DNA from: Thiodiazotropha sp040506975
GTDB taxonomy: Bacteria; Pseudomonadota; Gammaproteobacteria; Chromatiales; Chromatiaceae
Reading direction: 5' to 3'
Length of the DNA: 64,000 bases
Assembly (NCBI GenBank): GCA_965211775.1
Contig: OZ242974.1
Location: 124,001-188,000 of the forward strand
Shown: piece by piece, positions 42,505 through 51,704 of the stretch
Layout: every line of letters begins with the position of its first letter
How positions within the stretch are numbered: the stretch's first letter is position 1
Position numbers and translations under genes: made by a program
The notes under the pieces: generated by a model
What the model was told of the DNA's origin: nothing
The model's input: only the letters and a program-made list of their open reading frames with translations
The model's database searches: none

Positions 42505-43580
42505 AGCCTTCACTGCGCGGCAAGCTGGACCGGATCGCTGAGCGCTTCGAAGAGATCACCGCACTCCTCGCCGATCCGGAAATCCAGGGCGATCAGAATC
42601 AGTTCCGCGATCTGGGGCGGGAGTATGCCCAACTGGAGCCGGTGGTTGAGGCCTACAAGGGCTACGTGGATGCGGAAGGGGATGTAGCGGCCGCCCAGGA
42701 GATGATGGACGACCCTGAAATGGCGCCACTCGCCAAGGAGGAACTGGCAGCGGCACAGGAGACCAAGGAACGCCTTGAGCCGGAACTGCAACTGCTTCTG
42801 ATACCTGTCGATCCGAACGATCAGCGCAACGTTTTTCTCGAGGTCCGCGCCGGTACCGGCGGCGCCGAGGCGGCGCTATTTGCCAGCGACCTCTACCGCA
42901 TGTATCTGCGCTATGCGGAGACCCAGCAGTGGCAGACCGAAACCATCAGTGAGAGCCCGGGCGAACATGGCGGCTACAAGGAGGTGGTATGCCGTATCAG
43001 CGGCAATGCCGTCTACTCCCGCCTGAAATTCGAATCGGGGACCCATCGCGTGCAGCGGGTTCCGGAGACAGAATCCCAGGGACGCATTCACACCTCCGCC
43101 TGTACCGTGGCGATCCTGCCCGAGGCGGAGGAGGTTGACGATGTGGATATCAACAGCAGCGACCTGCGCATCGACACCTTTCGCGCCTCCGGTGCCGGCG
43201 GGCAGCATGTCAACAAGACCGACTCGGCGGTACGCCTGACCCACCTGCCCAGCGGCATCGTGGTGGAGTGTCAGGATGAACGCTCCCAGCACAAGAACAA
43301 GGCCAGGGCCATGTCACTGCTGCAGGCGAAGCTGCTCTCCCAGGCCCAGGAAAAGATCGTCAACGAGCAGGCCAGCTCGCGTAAACTACAGGTTGGCAGC
43401 GGCGACCGCTCGGAACGCATCCGTACCTACAACTTCCCTCAGAACCGACTCACAGACCACCGAATCAATCTGACTCTCTACAAGCTGGATGAGGTGATGA
43501 GCGGATCCCTGGACCAGGTCATAGAACCCCTGCTGCGCGAACAGCAGGTGGAGGCCCTGGCCGCCATTGGCGAAGCCTGA
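42501..43580 (+). CDS. prfA: peptide chain release factor 1
   Basis: A 359-residue release factor that reads UAA and UAG. The catalytic GGQ is in RASGAGGQHVNKTDSAVRL, the family sequence RVPETESQGRIHTSACTVA is present, and the C-terminal domain is intact (SERIRTYNFPQNRLTDHRIN). It overlaps hemA by ATGA, and its methyltransferase prmC follows by 17 bases. Confidence 0.97.
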   Translation: MKPSLRGKLDRIAERFEEITALLADPEIQGDQNQFRDLGREYAQLEPVVEAYKGYVDAEGDVAAAQEMMDDPEMAPLAKEELAAAQETKERLEPELQLLLIPVDPNDQRNVFLEVRAGTGGAEAALFASDLYRMYLRYAETQQWQTETISESPGEHGGYKEVVCRISGNAVYSRLKFESGTHRVQRVPETESQGRIHTSACTVAILPEAEEVDDVDINSSDLRIDTFRASGAGGQHVNKTDSAVRLTHLPSGIVVECQDERSQHKNKARAMSLLQAKLLSQAQEKIVNEQASSRKLQVGSGDRSERIRTYNFPQNRLTDHRINLTLYKLDEVMSGSLDQVIEPLLREQQVEALAAIGEA

Positions 43581-43597
43581 AACGGCCGGGACACGTC

Positions 43598-44515
43598 ATG
43601 ACCACCCTGCAGCAGGCCCTGCAATCGGCACAACAGGCCCTCAGCACACTTCCCGATACAAATCCCGAGCTGGAGGCAGCCCTGCTGTTATGCCACATCC
43701 TCGATAAACCGCGCAGCTATCTGTATGCCTGGCCGGAATTGGAACTCCCCCCCGATCAGTATCAACAATACACGAAGCTGGTTAAACGGCGGCTGTCTCA
43801 TGAACCGATCGCCTACATTACGGGAACGCGGGAGTTCTGGTCCCTGTCGCTGGAGGTCAGTCGCGATACTCTCATACCCCGCCCCGAAACGGAGCTGCTG
43901 GTGGAGCGATCACTCCATCACCTCCAGCATATATCCCGGCCAAGCATTGTTGACCTCGGCACCGGTAGCGGCGCCATTGCCCTGGCGCTGGCGCGCGAAC
44001 TGCCGGATGCGGGGATGGTTGCCACCGATATTTCAGCCAAGGCGCTGGCGCAAGCCAGAGAGAACAGCCAACGGCTTGGGATTGACCGGATCACCTTCCT
44101 CCATGGCAACTGGTGCGAGGCACTGCCAGCAGATGAAACCTATGACCTGATCGTGAGCAATCCCCCCTACATTGAGGCCGGCGATCAGCATCTCCACCAG
44201 GGGGATCTGCCACGGGAACCGGAGCAGGCCTTGGTCTCGGGTAGTGATGGTTTGTACGCCATCAGAACCATTATCCGCCAAGTCAGCGCCGGCTATCTGA
44301 AACCGAATGGCTGGCTCCTGTTGGAGCATGGCTATCAACAGGCGGATGCGGTGCAAAACCTGCTGCAATCCGCAGGTTTCACCCACATAGCGACCCATCC
44401 AGACCTTTCCGGACACCCTCGAGTCACTGAAGCCCAGCTATTGGGTATCGAAAAGGACGGGCACAACTGGTACCTGACGCTCAGCCATCTCATTGGTAAA
44501 GATACAAGCGATTAG
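43598..44515 (+). CDS. prmC: peptide chain release factor N5-glutamine methyltransferase
   Basis: A 305-residue methyltransferase that modifies the GGQ glutamine of release factors. It has an N-terminal helical substrate domain, the SAM-binding IVDLGTGSGAIALALA, and the catalytic LIVSNPPYIEAGD (NPPY). Neighbouring prfA encodes its substrate, the usual arrangement. Length is normal. Confidence 0.96.
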   Translation: MTTLQQALQSAQQALSTLPDTNPELEAALLLCHILDKPRSYLYAWPELELPPDQYQQYTKLVKRRLSHEPIAYITGTREFWSLSLEVSRDTLIPRPETELLVERSLHHLQHISRPSIVDLGTGSGAIALALARELPDAGMVATDISAKALAQARENSQRLGIDRITFLHGNWCEALPADETYDLIVSNPPYIEAGDQHLHQGDLPREPEQALVSGSDGLYAIRTIIRQVSAGYLKPNGWLLLEHGYQQADAVQNLLQSAGFTHIATHPDLSGHPRVTEAQLLGIEKDGHNWYLTLSHLIGKDTSD

Positions 44516-44695
44516 ATAAACGGTGCGGCGCGCCAAACCGTACCCTCTGACCAAATGACAGGCATGAACCTGCGACGATGAGCGCTCGACTATAGATCTC
44601 TTCCGTAACCAGGGCGGGGATAAGACGCTGTGAGGTATCGCGGCGTCCGGTCCGCCTGCTTGATTATTTCAGCGCATTAGTTAGGATTGCCAAGT

Positions 44696-45106
44696 ATGGG
44701 TGATAACCCTCACGACTTGGTGAAAAGCCGGGACATTCACTTTGTCGAACTCCACCCGGACCCCAATCAGGCTGCGACTGCGGCTTTGCTGCTTGCGGAT
44801 GTGGAGGGTATTCTGAATGCCACTCCCTGCTCCGCAACCCATCTACATGTCAGCTATCAGCTAATAGAGGTCTCCCTGGAACAGATAGAGACAGGGTTGA
44901 CGACAATGGGTCTGCATATCGACAACCGCCTGCTCTATCGCCTCAAACGCGCCCTCTATCACTACACGGAAGAGACCGAACGGGTCAATCTTGGTTGCAA
45001 CCGAAGCGACTCCAAATGCACCCGCATGATCTTCGCCGACCGGTATCAACGCATGAATCACAAGCTACGGGATCAGCGCCCGGAACATTGGCGTAAATAC
45101 TTCTGA
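44696..45106 (+). CDS. hypothetical protein, 136 residues
   Basis: A soluble, helical-looking small protein that I do not recognise. It starts MGDNPHDLVKSRDIHFVEL; the middle has ALLLADVEGILNATPC, and the C-terminal half is rich in basic residues and has a conserved-looking Cys pair (LGCNRSDSKCTRM). No signal peptide or membrane span. ATG 44696 is used, with AGGA 10 bases upstream. It lies between prmC and moeB on the same strand, 180 and 90 bases from each, and may be transcribed alone. The two Cys could bind metal, a guess. Confidence 0.7.
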   Translation: MGDNPHDLVKSRDIHFVELHPDPNQAATAALLLADVEGILNATPCSATHLHVSYQLIEVSLEQIETGLTTMGLHIDNRLLYRLKRALYHYTEETERVNLGCNRSDSKCTRMIFADRYQRMNHKLRDQRPEHWRKYF

Positions 45107-45196
45107 CCGATCCGGATTTCATACTTTCGGACTCGACAGAGGGTGTATATCCCTGTAACTATTCAGCTGCAACATTAGAGCCTGGACCCATTTACA

Positions 45197-45943
45197 ATGA
45201 ACGATGACCAATTGCTGCGTTACAGCCGACAGATCATGCTTCCCTCAATCGGCATCGAAGGGCAGGAGAGACTCCTCAATGCCCGGGTACTCATCGTCGG
45301 CCTGGGCGGACTCGGCTCCCCGGCCGCCATGTATCTGGCTGCAGCGGGTGTGGGAACCCTGGTGCTGGTAGACTTCGACCAGGTCGATCTGACCAATCTG
45401 CAACGGCAAATCGTGCATACCACCGCCCGCATCGGTGAATTGAAGGTGGATTCGGCCCGTGAATCCCTTCTGGCCCTGAATCCGGAATGCCGGGTGGAGA
45501 GCATAGCCAAACAACTGGATGAAGCCGACCTAAGGCAGCAGATAGAAAAGGCCGACCTGGCACTCGACGGCACCGACAACTTCGCAACCCGCTTCGCCAT
45601 CAACAAGGCCTGTTACGAGACGGGAACACCCCTGGTCTCAGGTGCTGCGATTCGCATGGAGGGCCAGATCAGTGTCTTCACCGGCGAGCCGGGAGGGCCG
45701 TGCTACCACTGCCTCTATCCGGATGAGGGAGAGATGGATGAGACCTGTTCCGCAAACGGTGTGCTCGCCCCGCTGGTCGGCGTGATCGGCAGCCTGCAGG
45801 CCATTGAAGCCATCAAGCAGCTGACCGGGGCCGGTAAGACGTTGTCTGGCAGGCTGCTGCTATTGGATGCCCTTGAGATGGAGTGGCGCACCCTGCGCCT
45901 TACCGCCGATCCCGCCTGCCCGGTTTGCGGAACGGCCGGTTGA
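45197..45943 (+). CDS. moeB: molybdopterin-synthase adenylyltransferase (MoeB/ThiF/HesA family)
   Basis: A 248-residue E1-like enzyme that adenylates the C-terminal Gly-Gly of a sulfur-carrier protein such as MoaD or ThiS. Marks are YSRQIMLPSIGIEGQERLL, nucleotide-binding VLIVGLGGLGSPAAMYLAAAG, FDQVDLTNLQRQI, DGTDNFATRF, and the zinc-binding pairs CYHC and CPVC. DETCSANGVLAP carries the likely catalytic Cys region. Family members are hard to separate by sequence alone, and MoeB is the best fit. It is followed by the rhombosortase gene at 6 bases. Confidence 0.92.
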   Translation: MNDDQLLRYSRQIMLPSIGIEGQERLLNARVLIVGLGGLGSPAAMYLAAAGVGTLVLVDFDQVDLTNLQRQIVHTTARIGELKVDSARESLLALNPECRVESIAKQLDEADLRQQIEKADLALDGTDNFATRFAINKACYETGTPLVSGAAIRMEGQISVFTGEPGGPCYHCLYPDEGEMDETCSANGVLAPLVGVIGSLQAIEAIKQLTGAGKTLSGRLLLLDALEMEWRTLRLTADPACPVCGTAG

Positions 45944-45949
45944 CCAGGG

Positions 45950-46546
45950 GTGAAGGCTGGCCCCATCCTTTTGCGGCATATCTGCGCGGTGATTTTCAGC
46001 CTTGTCTGCGTACTGATCGCCATACTGCCGGAAACCATCGCAATCAAGCTGCAGTACCATCGTATCCACATCGCCGATGGTGAGTTGTGGCGTATTTTCA
46101 GCGCCCACCTGACCCACCTTGGCTGGGGGCATCTGATAATGAACCTGGCCGGTTTCTGGCTCATCCTGGCCCTGTTCCCGAAAACACAACCGCCACAACG
46201 CTGCCTGACCCTGCTTTTTCCACTGATTCTGGGTACCAGCGCCGGGCTCTGGCTTTTTTCCCCGGAAGTCGCCTGGTATAGGGGCCTTTCCGGTATGCTG
46301 CATGGACTATTGTGTTGGGGTATATTAAGCCAGCTGAAGGAGCAACCCGCAGTTTCGCTGCTGATCCTGGTCTCTGTCGTCATAAAGCTGATCTGGGAAC
46401 AGTGGCAAGGCCCGTTGCCGGGCAGTGAATCGTTGGCAGCGGGAAGCGTAATCGTCGACGCCCATCTTTACGGCGCGGTCACTGGCGTCATACTATGGAG
46501 CCTGGAGGCTGTCGTGTTAAAACTCGTAGCCGAGGAGACCGGGTGA
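45950..46546 (+). CDS. rrtA: rhombosortase (rhomboid-type protease)
   Basis: A 198-residue membrane protein of the rhombosortase group of rhomboid proteases, which process proteins with a GlyGly-CTERM tail. It has HLTHLGWGHLIMNLAGF, the catalytic Ser in WYRGLSGMLHGLL and the catalytic His in VDAHLYGA, with about six spans. It starts with GTG 45950, 6 bases after moeB, and its TGA overlaps the start of the lipoprotein gene. No GlyGly-CTERM substrate is encoded in this window. Confidence 0.88.
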   Translation: MKAGPILLRHICAVIFSLVCVLIAILPETIAIKLQYHRIHIADGELWRIFSAHLTHLGWGHLIMNLAGFWLILALFPKTQPPQRCLTLLFPLILGTSAGLWLFSPEVAWYRGLSGMLHGLLCWGILSQLKEQPAVSLLILVSVVIKLIWEQWQGPLPGSESLAAGSVIVDAHLYGAVTGVILWSLEAVVLKLVAEETG

Positions 46547-46932
46547 AATCAACCATATTGCTGCTGTTTCTTGCACTCGTATTCACCGCTTGCCAGGAGG
46601 TGGAAGGTATCGATATGAGTCAACTCTCACCTGAAGAGAAAAAAGCGGTTGAGTCGCTGCTGTGGGTAAAGGACGCCAACCCGGACAAAAGTGCGGCTGA
46701 GGCACTGGGCAAGGGTGACAAACGCTTGATGGCCATGGCTTCCCGCACAACCATTCTGCCCGGCATAGAACCGGCATTGATCTCCAAGGCCAAGAGTATC
46801 TGTGGTATCCGCTACCTGGAGGGCTCCACCGATACCGTGTTTGGCGACACCCACCTGAAACTCATTCAACACGCATCGGAATATGCAGCGGCCTATAACC
46901 GGATCGTTATCGAGCAGTGCATGGAGAAATAG
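46543..46932 (+). CDS. small lipoprotein, function unknown
   Basis: A 129-residue protein with a lipoprotein signal: VKSTILLLFLALVFTAC, where VFTAC is a lipobox. The start is GTG 46543 overlapping the rhombosortase stop. The mature part is acidic-helical (MSQLSPEEKKAVESLLW) with two later Cys residues that may pair (SICGIRY, EQCMEK). Not recognised. Coupling to rrtA suggests shared transcription. IS1595 copy 3 lies 60 bases downstream. Confidence 0.75.
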   Translation: MKSTILLLFLALVFTACQEVEGIDMSQLSPEEKKAVESLLWVKDANPDKSAAEALGKGDKRLMAMASRTTILPGIEPALISKAKSICGIRYLEGSTDTVFGDTHLKLIQHASEYAAAYNRIVIEQCMEK

Positions 46933-46992
46933 AGATGGTTTCGTGACCTGGGCACTTCTTCAGTAAGACGGCCGACAGGAATTAAAGTCTTT

Positions 46993-48021
46993 CCTGATTA
47001 CTCATGAGGCTCAGCTATTGAGCCTGTGGTGCAAGCATAATGGAACCTACTGAATAAAAGAGGATTTCATCATGCCGAGAAATACTATTCAATTTCAAAA
47101 AGGTCTTGGTTTGCACGATTTTCTGGAACAATATGGGACCGAGGATCAGTGTCGACAGGCATTGTATGATTTGCGCTGGCCGACGGGCTATGTCTGCCCT
47201 GAGTGCGGCAACACAACAGGCTGTGAACTCAAAAAGCGTCAGATATATCAATGTCACAAGTGCCATCATCAGACTTCCCTGACCGCCGGCAGCATCTTCC
47301 ATGGCACCAAGCTGCCGCTGAGAACGTGGTTTCTTGCGATCTATCTGTTGACCCAACGCAAGAAAAGTATCTCGGCGCTGCAACTTTCCCGCGAAATCGG
47401 GGTGAACTACAATACGGCCTGGCGACTCAAGCATAAGTTGATGCAGGTGATGATGGAACGTGAGCGTGGAAAAAAACTGGCCGGTCGCATCGAATTGGAT
47501 GATGCTTATCTCGGAGGCGAGCAAGCCGGTAAGCGTGGTCGTGGGTCGCGCAACAAAATCCCTTTCGTAGCTGCTGTTGAGACGACGCGGGACGGCAGGC
47601 CCATGAAAATTCAACTGCGTCGTGTAAGGGGCTTCCGCAAACGTGAAATCGCCCGCTACGCCCGCTCCTGCTTGATGCCTGGCAGCGAAGTCTTTACCGA
47701 TGGGCTTTGGTGCTTTAGTGGCGTGACAACCGCTGATTGCCATCATAACCCCATGGTGACGGGTGGTGGGCGCCAAAGTGTCCAGTATTCGTGCTTCAAA
47801 TGGGTAAACACGATGTTGGGTAATGTCAAAAACAGTCTGTTGGGTACTTTTCATGCGATTCGAGATAAACATGTGTCGCGTTATCTTGCTGAGTTCGAAT
47901 ATCGGTTTAACCGCCGTTTCGATTTACCCGCCATGATTGAACGATTGCTTTTTGCCGCTCTTCGCACTCCACCTATGCCATATCGCCTCTTGAGAATGGC
48001 TGAGGTTTAGGGGTAATCAGG
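46993..48021 (+). mobile_element. IS1595-like element, copy 3
   Basis: 1029 bp with an exact 8-bp duplication AAGTCTTT (46985-46992 and 48022-48029), opposite orientation to the other three copies. It landed between the last sense codon and the stop codon of the GNAT gene, which now borrows bases of the IS end. Confidence 0.95.
47072..48010 (+). CDS. IS1595 family transposase
   Basis: Intact 312-residue frame, same protein as copies 2 and 4. Motifs and role as for copy 1. Confidence 0.93.
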   Translation: MPRNTIQFQKGLGLHDFLEQYGTEDQCRQALYDLRWPTGYVCPECGNTTGCELKKRQIYQCHKCHHQTSLTAGSIFHGTKLPLRTWFLAIYLLTQRKKSISALQLSREIGVNYNTAWRLKHKLMQVMMERERGKKLAGRIELDDAYLGGEQAGKRGRGSRNKIPFVAAVETTRDGRPMKIQLRRVRGFRKREIARYARSCLMPGSEVFTDGLWCFSGVTTADCHHNPMVTGGGRQSVQYSCFKWVNTMLGNVKNSLLGTFHAIRDKHVSRYLAEFEYRFNRRFDLPAMIERLLFAALRTPPMPYRLLRMAEV

Positions 48022-48492
48022 AAGTCTTTTTACATGCACAGATACTTCAGAAACAAAATAATCGCTTTTATCCAAAAACTTCCAGCCTCTTTTCTTCAGC
48101 GCAGCCTCGGACATACCCGATGATTTACCGGTGCCGACGTAGATATCCCTGTATCCAAGCGTTTTGGCCAGCCGTTCTATTTTGATGATCAGCTGCTCGC
48201 CAATCCCCCGATTGCGATAGGCCGGAGCGACAACGAGAGCGGCAAGCCATGGCGAATAGTCTTGATAGCTGGTCACTGACTCCATTTTCAATGCAGCCGT
48301 TCCACAGAAGGTGCCATTTTCAACGGCAACCACCGCAATCGGCAGCTGACTTCGATTGGCAGAGCGCCTCAAATCCGCTTCCGCATCACCCAGACCGGAT
48401 CTTCCGTAATAGGGTTCCCATTCCGACTCGAACAGATCCTTGAGGATAGGAATAGTTTCAGGATGGTCAGCCAGTAGCTCTATACTCAACAT
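48007..48492 (-). CDS. GNAT family N-acetyltransferase with IS-encoded tail
   Basis: A 161-residue acetyltransferase. The acetyl-CoA site is visible in AALVVAPAYRNRGIGEQLI (the R-x-x-G-x-G/A loop), with the later VGTGKSSGMSEAALKKRGW typical of the fold. Substrate unknown. The last four residues (PDYP) and the stop come from the IS1595 end: the original sequence had CTT-TAA at this point, so the native protein ended at ...VHVKRL. The added tail is short and unlikely to harm the enzyme. Confidence 0.85.
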   Translation of the reverse strand: MLSIELLADHPETIPILKDLFESEWEPYYGRSGLGDAEADLRRSANRSQLPIAVVAVENGTFCGTAALKMESVTSYQDYSPWLAALVVAPAYRNRGIGEQLIIKIERLAKTLGYRDIYVGTGKSSGMSEAALKKRGWKFLDKSDYFVSEVSVHVKRLPDYP

Positions 48493-48743
48493 GTCAGCAG
48501 AATACGCAGATGTCGTCCTGATAATAATACAAAGGACCTGTCGTTTTTAATAATATCTCCTGCATTACGTTACTTGCCGGAAACCTTGGGTTACATATCT
48601 TTAGTGGCGCGTTGATCTTCGGATTACTTGGATAATCATTATTGTTGTTTGACACCGGTTGTTCCAGATAGGGTATCGACTTGGGGAAGCCCGGGTGCCC
48701 GCTTATTCGGCTGATTCGTTACGCTTACGCCTTGGTAACAGGT

Positions 48744-48766
48744 GTCTGGCTGCGTGGCAGCCAGAC
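48744..48766. repeat. perfect 10-bp palindrome in a gene-free stretch
   Basis: GTCTGGCTGC, GTG, GCAGCCAGAC: a 10-bp stem with a 3-base loop. It sits in a 513-base stretch (48493-49005) between the GNAT and DUF2157 genes that holds no gene I can support. Not followed by a T-run, so not a standard terminator. It could be a REP-like element. Confidence 0.5.
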
Positions 48767-48953
48767 GTCCAAGCGGAGCGCCGAAGGCACGCAAAGCATA
48801 ACAAACCAACAAAATGGGATAACCGTAAATTACTTCATTGCCCCTGACAAGATATGTGTATTGATACAGGCACGTACTTGCCTGGCTGACGTTTACGGAG
48901 TAGCGCCTGCTTTGCTACAGTCGGTATAAATAGACCATTAAGCCATGGCTCTT

Positions 48954-48972
48954 GGTGCGGCTGGGCCGCACC
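48954..48972. repeat. perfect 8-bp palindrome upstream of the DUF2157 operon
   Basis: GGTGCGGC, TGG, GCCGCACC: an 8-bp stem with a 3-base loop, 34 bases before ATG 49006. It would lie in the leader of the DUF2157-DUF4401-GDYXXLXY operon and could be an operator or leader hairpin. No T-run follows. Confidence 0.45.
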
Positions 48973-49005
48973 CTATCGAGCGACCCTGGGTGTAAAGGAG
49001 TTTAA

Positions 49006-50052
49006 ATGCATAAGGAGGTCATCGCCGATTACGCGAACGTACAGGAGCTGGCGCAGCAACTGAAGCTAAGCGAAGTTGCCTATCGGCGGGCGATGAAACT
49101 TGCCGGTCTGGTGCCCGATCAAACCGGCTGGCTGCGCCACATCGATCGCTTCCTGATTGCTCTCGGCGCTTTGTTGATCACCGCCGGTATCCTAGCCTTC
49201 TTTGCCTGGAACTGGGCCGATCTCAGTCACATGACAAAGTTCGCCCTGGTCGAGGGTGGTATCGTGGGCGCAGCGGCACTGGCCTGGCGTTTCGGCCTCG
49301 ACACCATTGCCGGCAGGGTCAGCCTGCTGTCAGCTGCGGTTCTGACCGGCACACTGTTGGCGGTGTTTGGACAGGCCTACCAGACTGGCGCAGACCCCTA
49401 TGGCCTGTTTCTCACCTGGGCGCTGCTGATTCTCCCTTGGGCAATCATTGGCCGTCAGACGGGTCTCTGGATGCTGCTGCAGATCCTCCTGAATCTGACC
49501 CTCATCATGTACTACACACAGGTCCTGCACCCGCCGGATGGCTGGTGGCAATTATCGCAACTGCTCGGCCCGCTGGTATGGCTGGGCACTGCAGTGATGG
49601 ATTCCACCCTGGCCAGCTACCTTTTTGTACTGAACGCCCTCGCCCTTCTCATCTGGGAGTTCGGCTCATACCGCGGCGTCAACTGGATGCGGGGAATACT
49701 GTTCCCACGGGTGATCGCATTCATTGCCTTGTGCACGGTCCTCCTGCCGACACTGGTCATCATCGTCGCAGCCGGTTTTGAGGAACAGACCAGATTGAGT
49801 GTGGCCTCGCCCACTCTGCTGCTGATCGCAACAGGTGCTGCTCTCTACTACTACCAGTATCGACGACATGACTTGTTCATCCTTACCTGTAGCCTGCTTG
49901 GCGTAATTATGGTGATCACTGCGTTCTTCATCCGTCATATGATGTCCGGTTCAGGCAGCCTGCTCTTTCTCGCCCTCCTGCTCATTGCCCAGGTCGCCGG
50001 CGCCGCCTGGTGGTTGCGTCAGATTGCGCTGCGCCGGGAGACTAGATCATGA
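49006..50052 (+). CDS. DUF2157 membrane protein
   Basis: A 348-residue protein: a soluble N-terminal part of about 45 residues, then roughly ten membrane spans, starting WLRHIDRFLIALGALLITAGILAFFAWNW, the DUF2157 hallmark. Function unknown. A good AAAGGAG site precedes the ATG. It overlaps the DUF4401 gene by 4 bases, and the three genes DUF2157, DUF4401 and GDYXXLXY form a conserved set in many proteobacteria. Confidence 0.85.
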   Translation: MHKEVIADYANVQELAQQLKLSEVAYRRAMKLAGLVPDQTGWLRHIDRFLIALGALLITAGILAFFAWNWADLSHMTKFALVEGGIVGAAALAWRFGLDTIAGRVSLLSAAVLTGTLLAVFGQAYQTGADPYGLFLTWALLILPWAIIGRQTGLWMLLQILLNLTLIMYYTQVLHPPDGWWQLSQLLGPLVWLGTAVMDSTLASYLFVLNALALLIWEFGSYRGVNWMRGILFPRVIAFIALCTVLLPTLVIIVAAGFEEQTRLSVASPTLLLIATGAALYYYQYRRHDLFILTCSLLGVIMVITAFFIRHMMSGSGSLLFLALLLIAQVAGAAWWLRQIALRRETRS

Positions 50053-51146
50053 GCGGGTCAACGGTTACCCTGAACCATATCGTGAACAACTTGCGGGCGG
50101 AGAATCTACTCAGCACAGAGGATGACGCACTCGATTATTTGGAAAACAGATCCAACCGGCAACCCTGGTATATCCGAGCGATGGTGGGGCTCGGGGCCTG
50201 GCTCGCCAGTCTTTTGTTAATCGGGTTCATTGCCAGTTTCACCCTGATGCTCGATGGTGGTTATATCCTCATCGGTGCGGCGTTGATCGTGTGTGCAATT
50301 CTCGTCCGTCAACGAACCGACAGAGACTTTCTGGTTCAATGCGCACTGGCTTCCAGCCTGGCCGGCCAGGCCTTGGTCGCCTACGGCTTTGCTGATATCG
50401 CAGGGCATGGGGAGTTCGAGATTTTTCTTGGCTTCGCTCTGGTAATCAGTTCAGCCCTGTTTTTTCTTTTTCCGGATCGTATTCATCGTGTCATCATGGT
50501 GCTTCTCGCCACCGGTTCATTGACCACCTTGTTGTACCACTGGGAGGCAAATGCACTTGTACCCCTACTCGGTCCGGCACTCACCGGCATATTGATCCTG
50601 CTGCACAACCGAATGCCGACACTTGTCGCAGGCAGGCACAGTGAATTATTACATCCCTTGATGAGTGGGCTGATGCTGAGCGCCTTTGGCACTCTGTTGC
50701 TCTCTACCGTATATCTGCTGCCAGAACTGGGAGCGGACTTTTTGTTCTATCCCCGACCCTGGATCTCAACGATCCTATTGGGTCTGCTTCTTATTTACCT
50801 CGGTAGATTGATCTGGCCTGTCATTGCGGGTACGGAAGACACAAAGTCATTACGAATACTGTATGGCACCATGATCGTCATTATCGCCTGTGCCTGGTAT
50901 GCGCCGGGACTCCTGCTTGGTCTTATCGTCATGCTACTTGGCGCTCACTCCAGCAGAGTAACTTTCACCGGGGCCGGTATCGGTTTTTTTGTCCTATTCC
51001 TGACGGCCTTCTTCTACGGCATAGAAGTCAGTCTGTTAACGAAGTCGATCACCCTGGTCGCCACCGGCATCACCCTATTGCTCTCTCGCTGGATCATCCT
51101 CAAAGTCACCCTGACAGATGAGCCGCAGGGAGTTGACCATGCTTAA
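50049..51146 (+). CDS. DUF4401 membrane protein
   Basis: A 365-residue protein with a short cytoplasmic N-terminus (DDALDYLENRSNRQPWYIRAM, the DUF4401 start) and about ten spans. Function unknown. It overlaps both neighbours, so all three proteins of the operon are probably made together and may form one membrane complex. Confidence 0.83.
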   Translation: MSGSTVTLNHIVNNLRAENLLSTEDDALDYLENRSNRQPWYIRAMVGLGAWLASLLLIGFIASFTLMLDGGYILIGAALIVCAILVRQRTDRDFLVQCALASSLAGQALVAYGFADIAGHGEFEIFLGFALVISSALFFLFPDRIHRVIMVLLATGSLTTLLYHWEANALVPLLGPALTGILILLHNRMPTLVAGRHSELLHPLMSGLMLSAFGTLLLSTVYLLPELGADFLFYPRPWISTILLGLLLIYLGRLIWPVIAGTEDTKSLRILYGTMIVIIACAWYAPGLLLGLIVMLLGAHSSRVTFTGAGIGFFVLFLTAFFYGIEVSLLTKSITLVATGITLLLSRWIILKVTLTDEPQGVDHA

Positions 51147-51666
51147 TTCAATCATCGGCTTATCTGATAAGACCCGTCTCACCATCATGGCTGTTGTGAC
51201 GCTATTGATACTTCTCATCGTCAACAGCCAGATCATCATCAAAGAGAGCATCGTCAATAACGGCGACACCTTGCTGCTAAGACTCGCACCACGTGACCCC
51301 CGCTCACTATTACAGGGTGACTACATGGCATTGCGATATGCCATGACCAGTAAGGTCGCTCAGGCCGCAGAATCCGCCCAGATTGACGATGGAAACATCA
51401 TTGTGAATCTCGACCCGACAGGGGAAGCCAGCTTCGTGAGCCTTTACCAGGGGCAGCAACTCACAGAATCCCAGCACCTGCTCCGTTTCCGAAAGCGTGG
51501 AGAATCAGTAAGGCTTGCCAGTGACGCCTACTTTTTTCAGGAGGGAAAATGGGAGAATTACTCCAACGCACGTTTTGGCGAACTGCGTGTCAACGATGAC
51601 GGCGTTGCGGTTCTGACCGGCTTGTATGATCAGGATAAAAATCGTCTGGGAGATAAACCGCATTGA
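51139..51666 (+). CDS. GDYXXLXY domain protein
   Basis: A 175-residue protein with one N-terminal span (LTIMAVVTLLILLIVNSQIII) and a periplasmic domain with the family motif in LLQGDYMALRYAM (GDYXXLXY). Function unknown; it is always found with DUF2157/DUF4401 proteins. ATG 51139 is chosen because CAGGGAG lies just upstream and it overlaps the DUF4401 stop. It is the last plus-strand gene before the integron array. Confidence 0.85.
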   Translation: MLNSIIGLSDKTRLTIMAVVTLLILLIVNSQIIIKESIVNNGDTLLLRLAPRDPRSLLQGDYMALRYAMTSKVAQAAESAQIDDGNIIVNLDPTGEASFVSLYQGQQLTESQHLLRFRKRGESVRLASDAYFFQEGKWENYSNARFGELRVNDDGVAVLTGLYDQDKNRLGDKPH

Positions 51667-51704
51667 TTTTCAAAAATTAAATCAACGTTACTATTTTTTA
51701 TGGT

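Noticed and set aside
48731..48806. Possible extra attC-like remnant (GGTAACAG... GCATAAC)
   Set aside because: Lacks a GTTRRRY partner and matching arms, and lies outside the one-way gene block; treated as unrelated palindromic sequence.
51663..51704. Expected attC after the HigBA cassette
   Set aside because: No core ends or arms found; the array seems to end without a final site.
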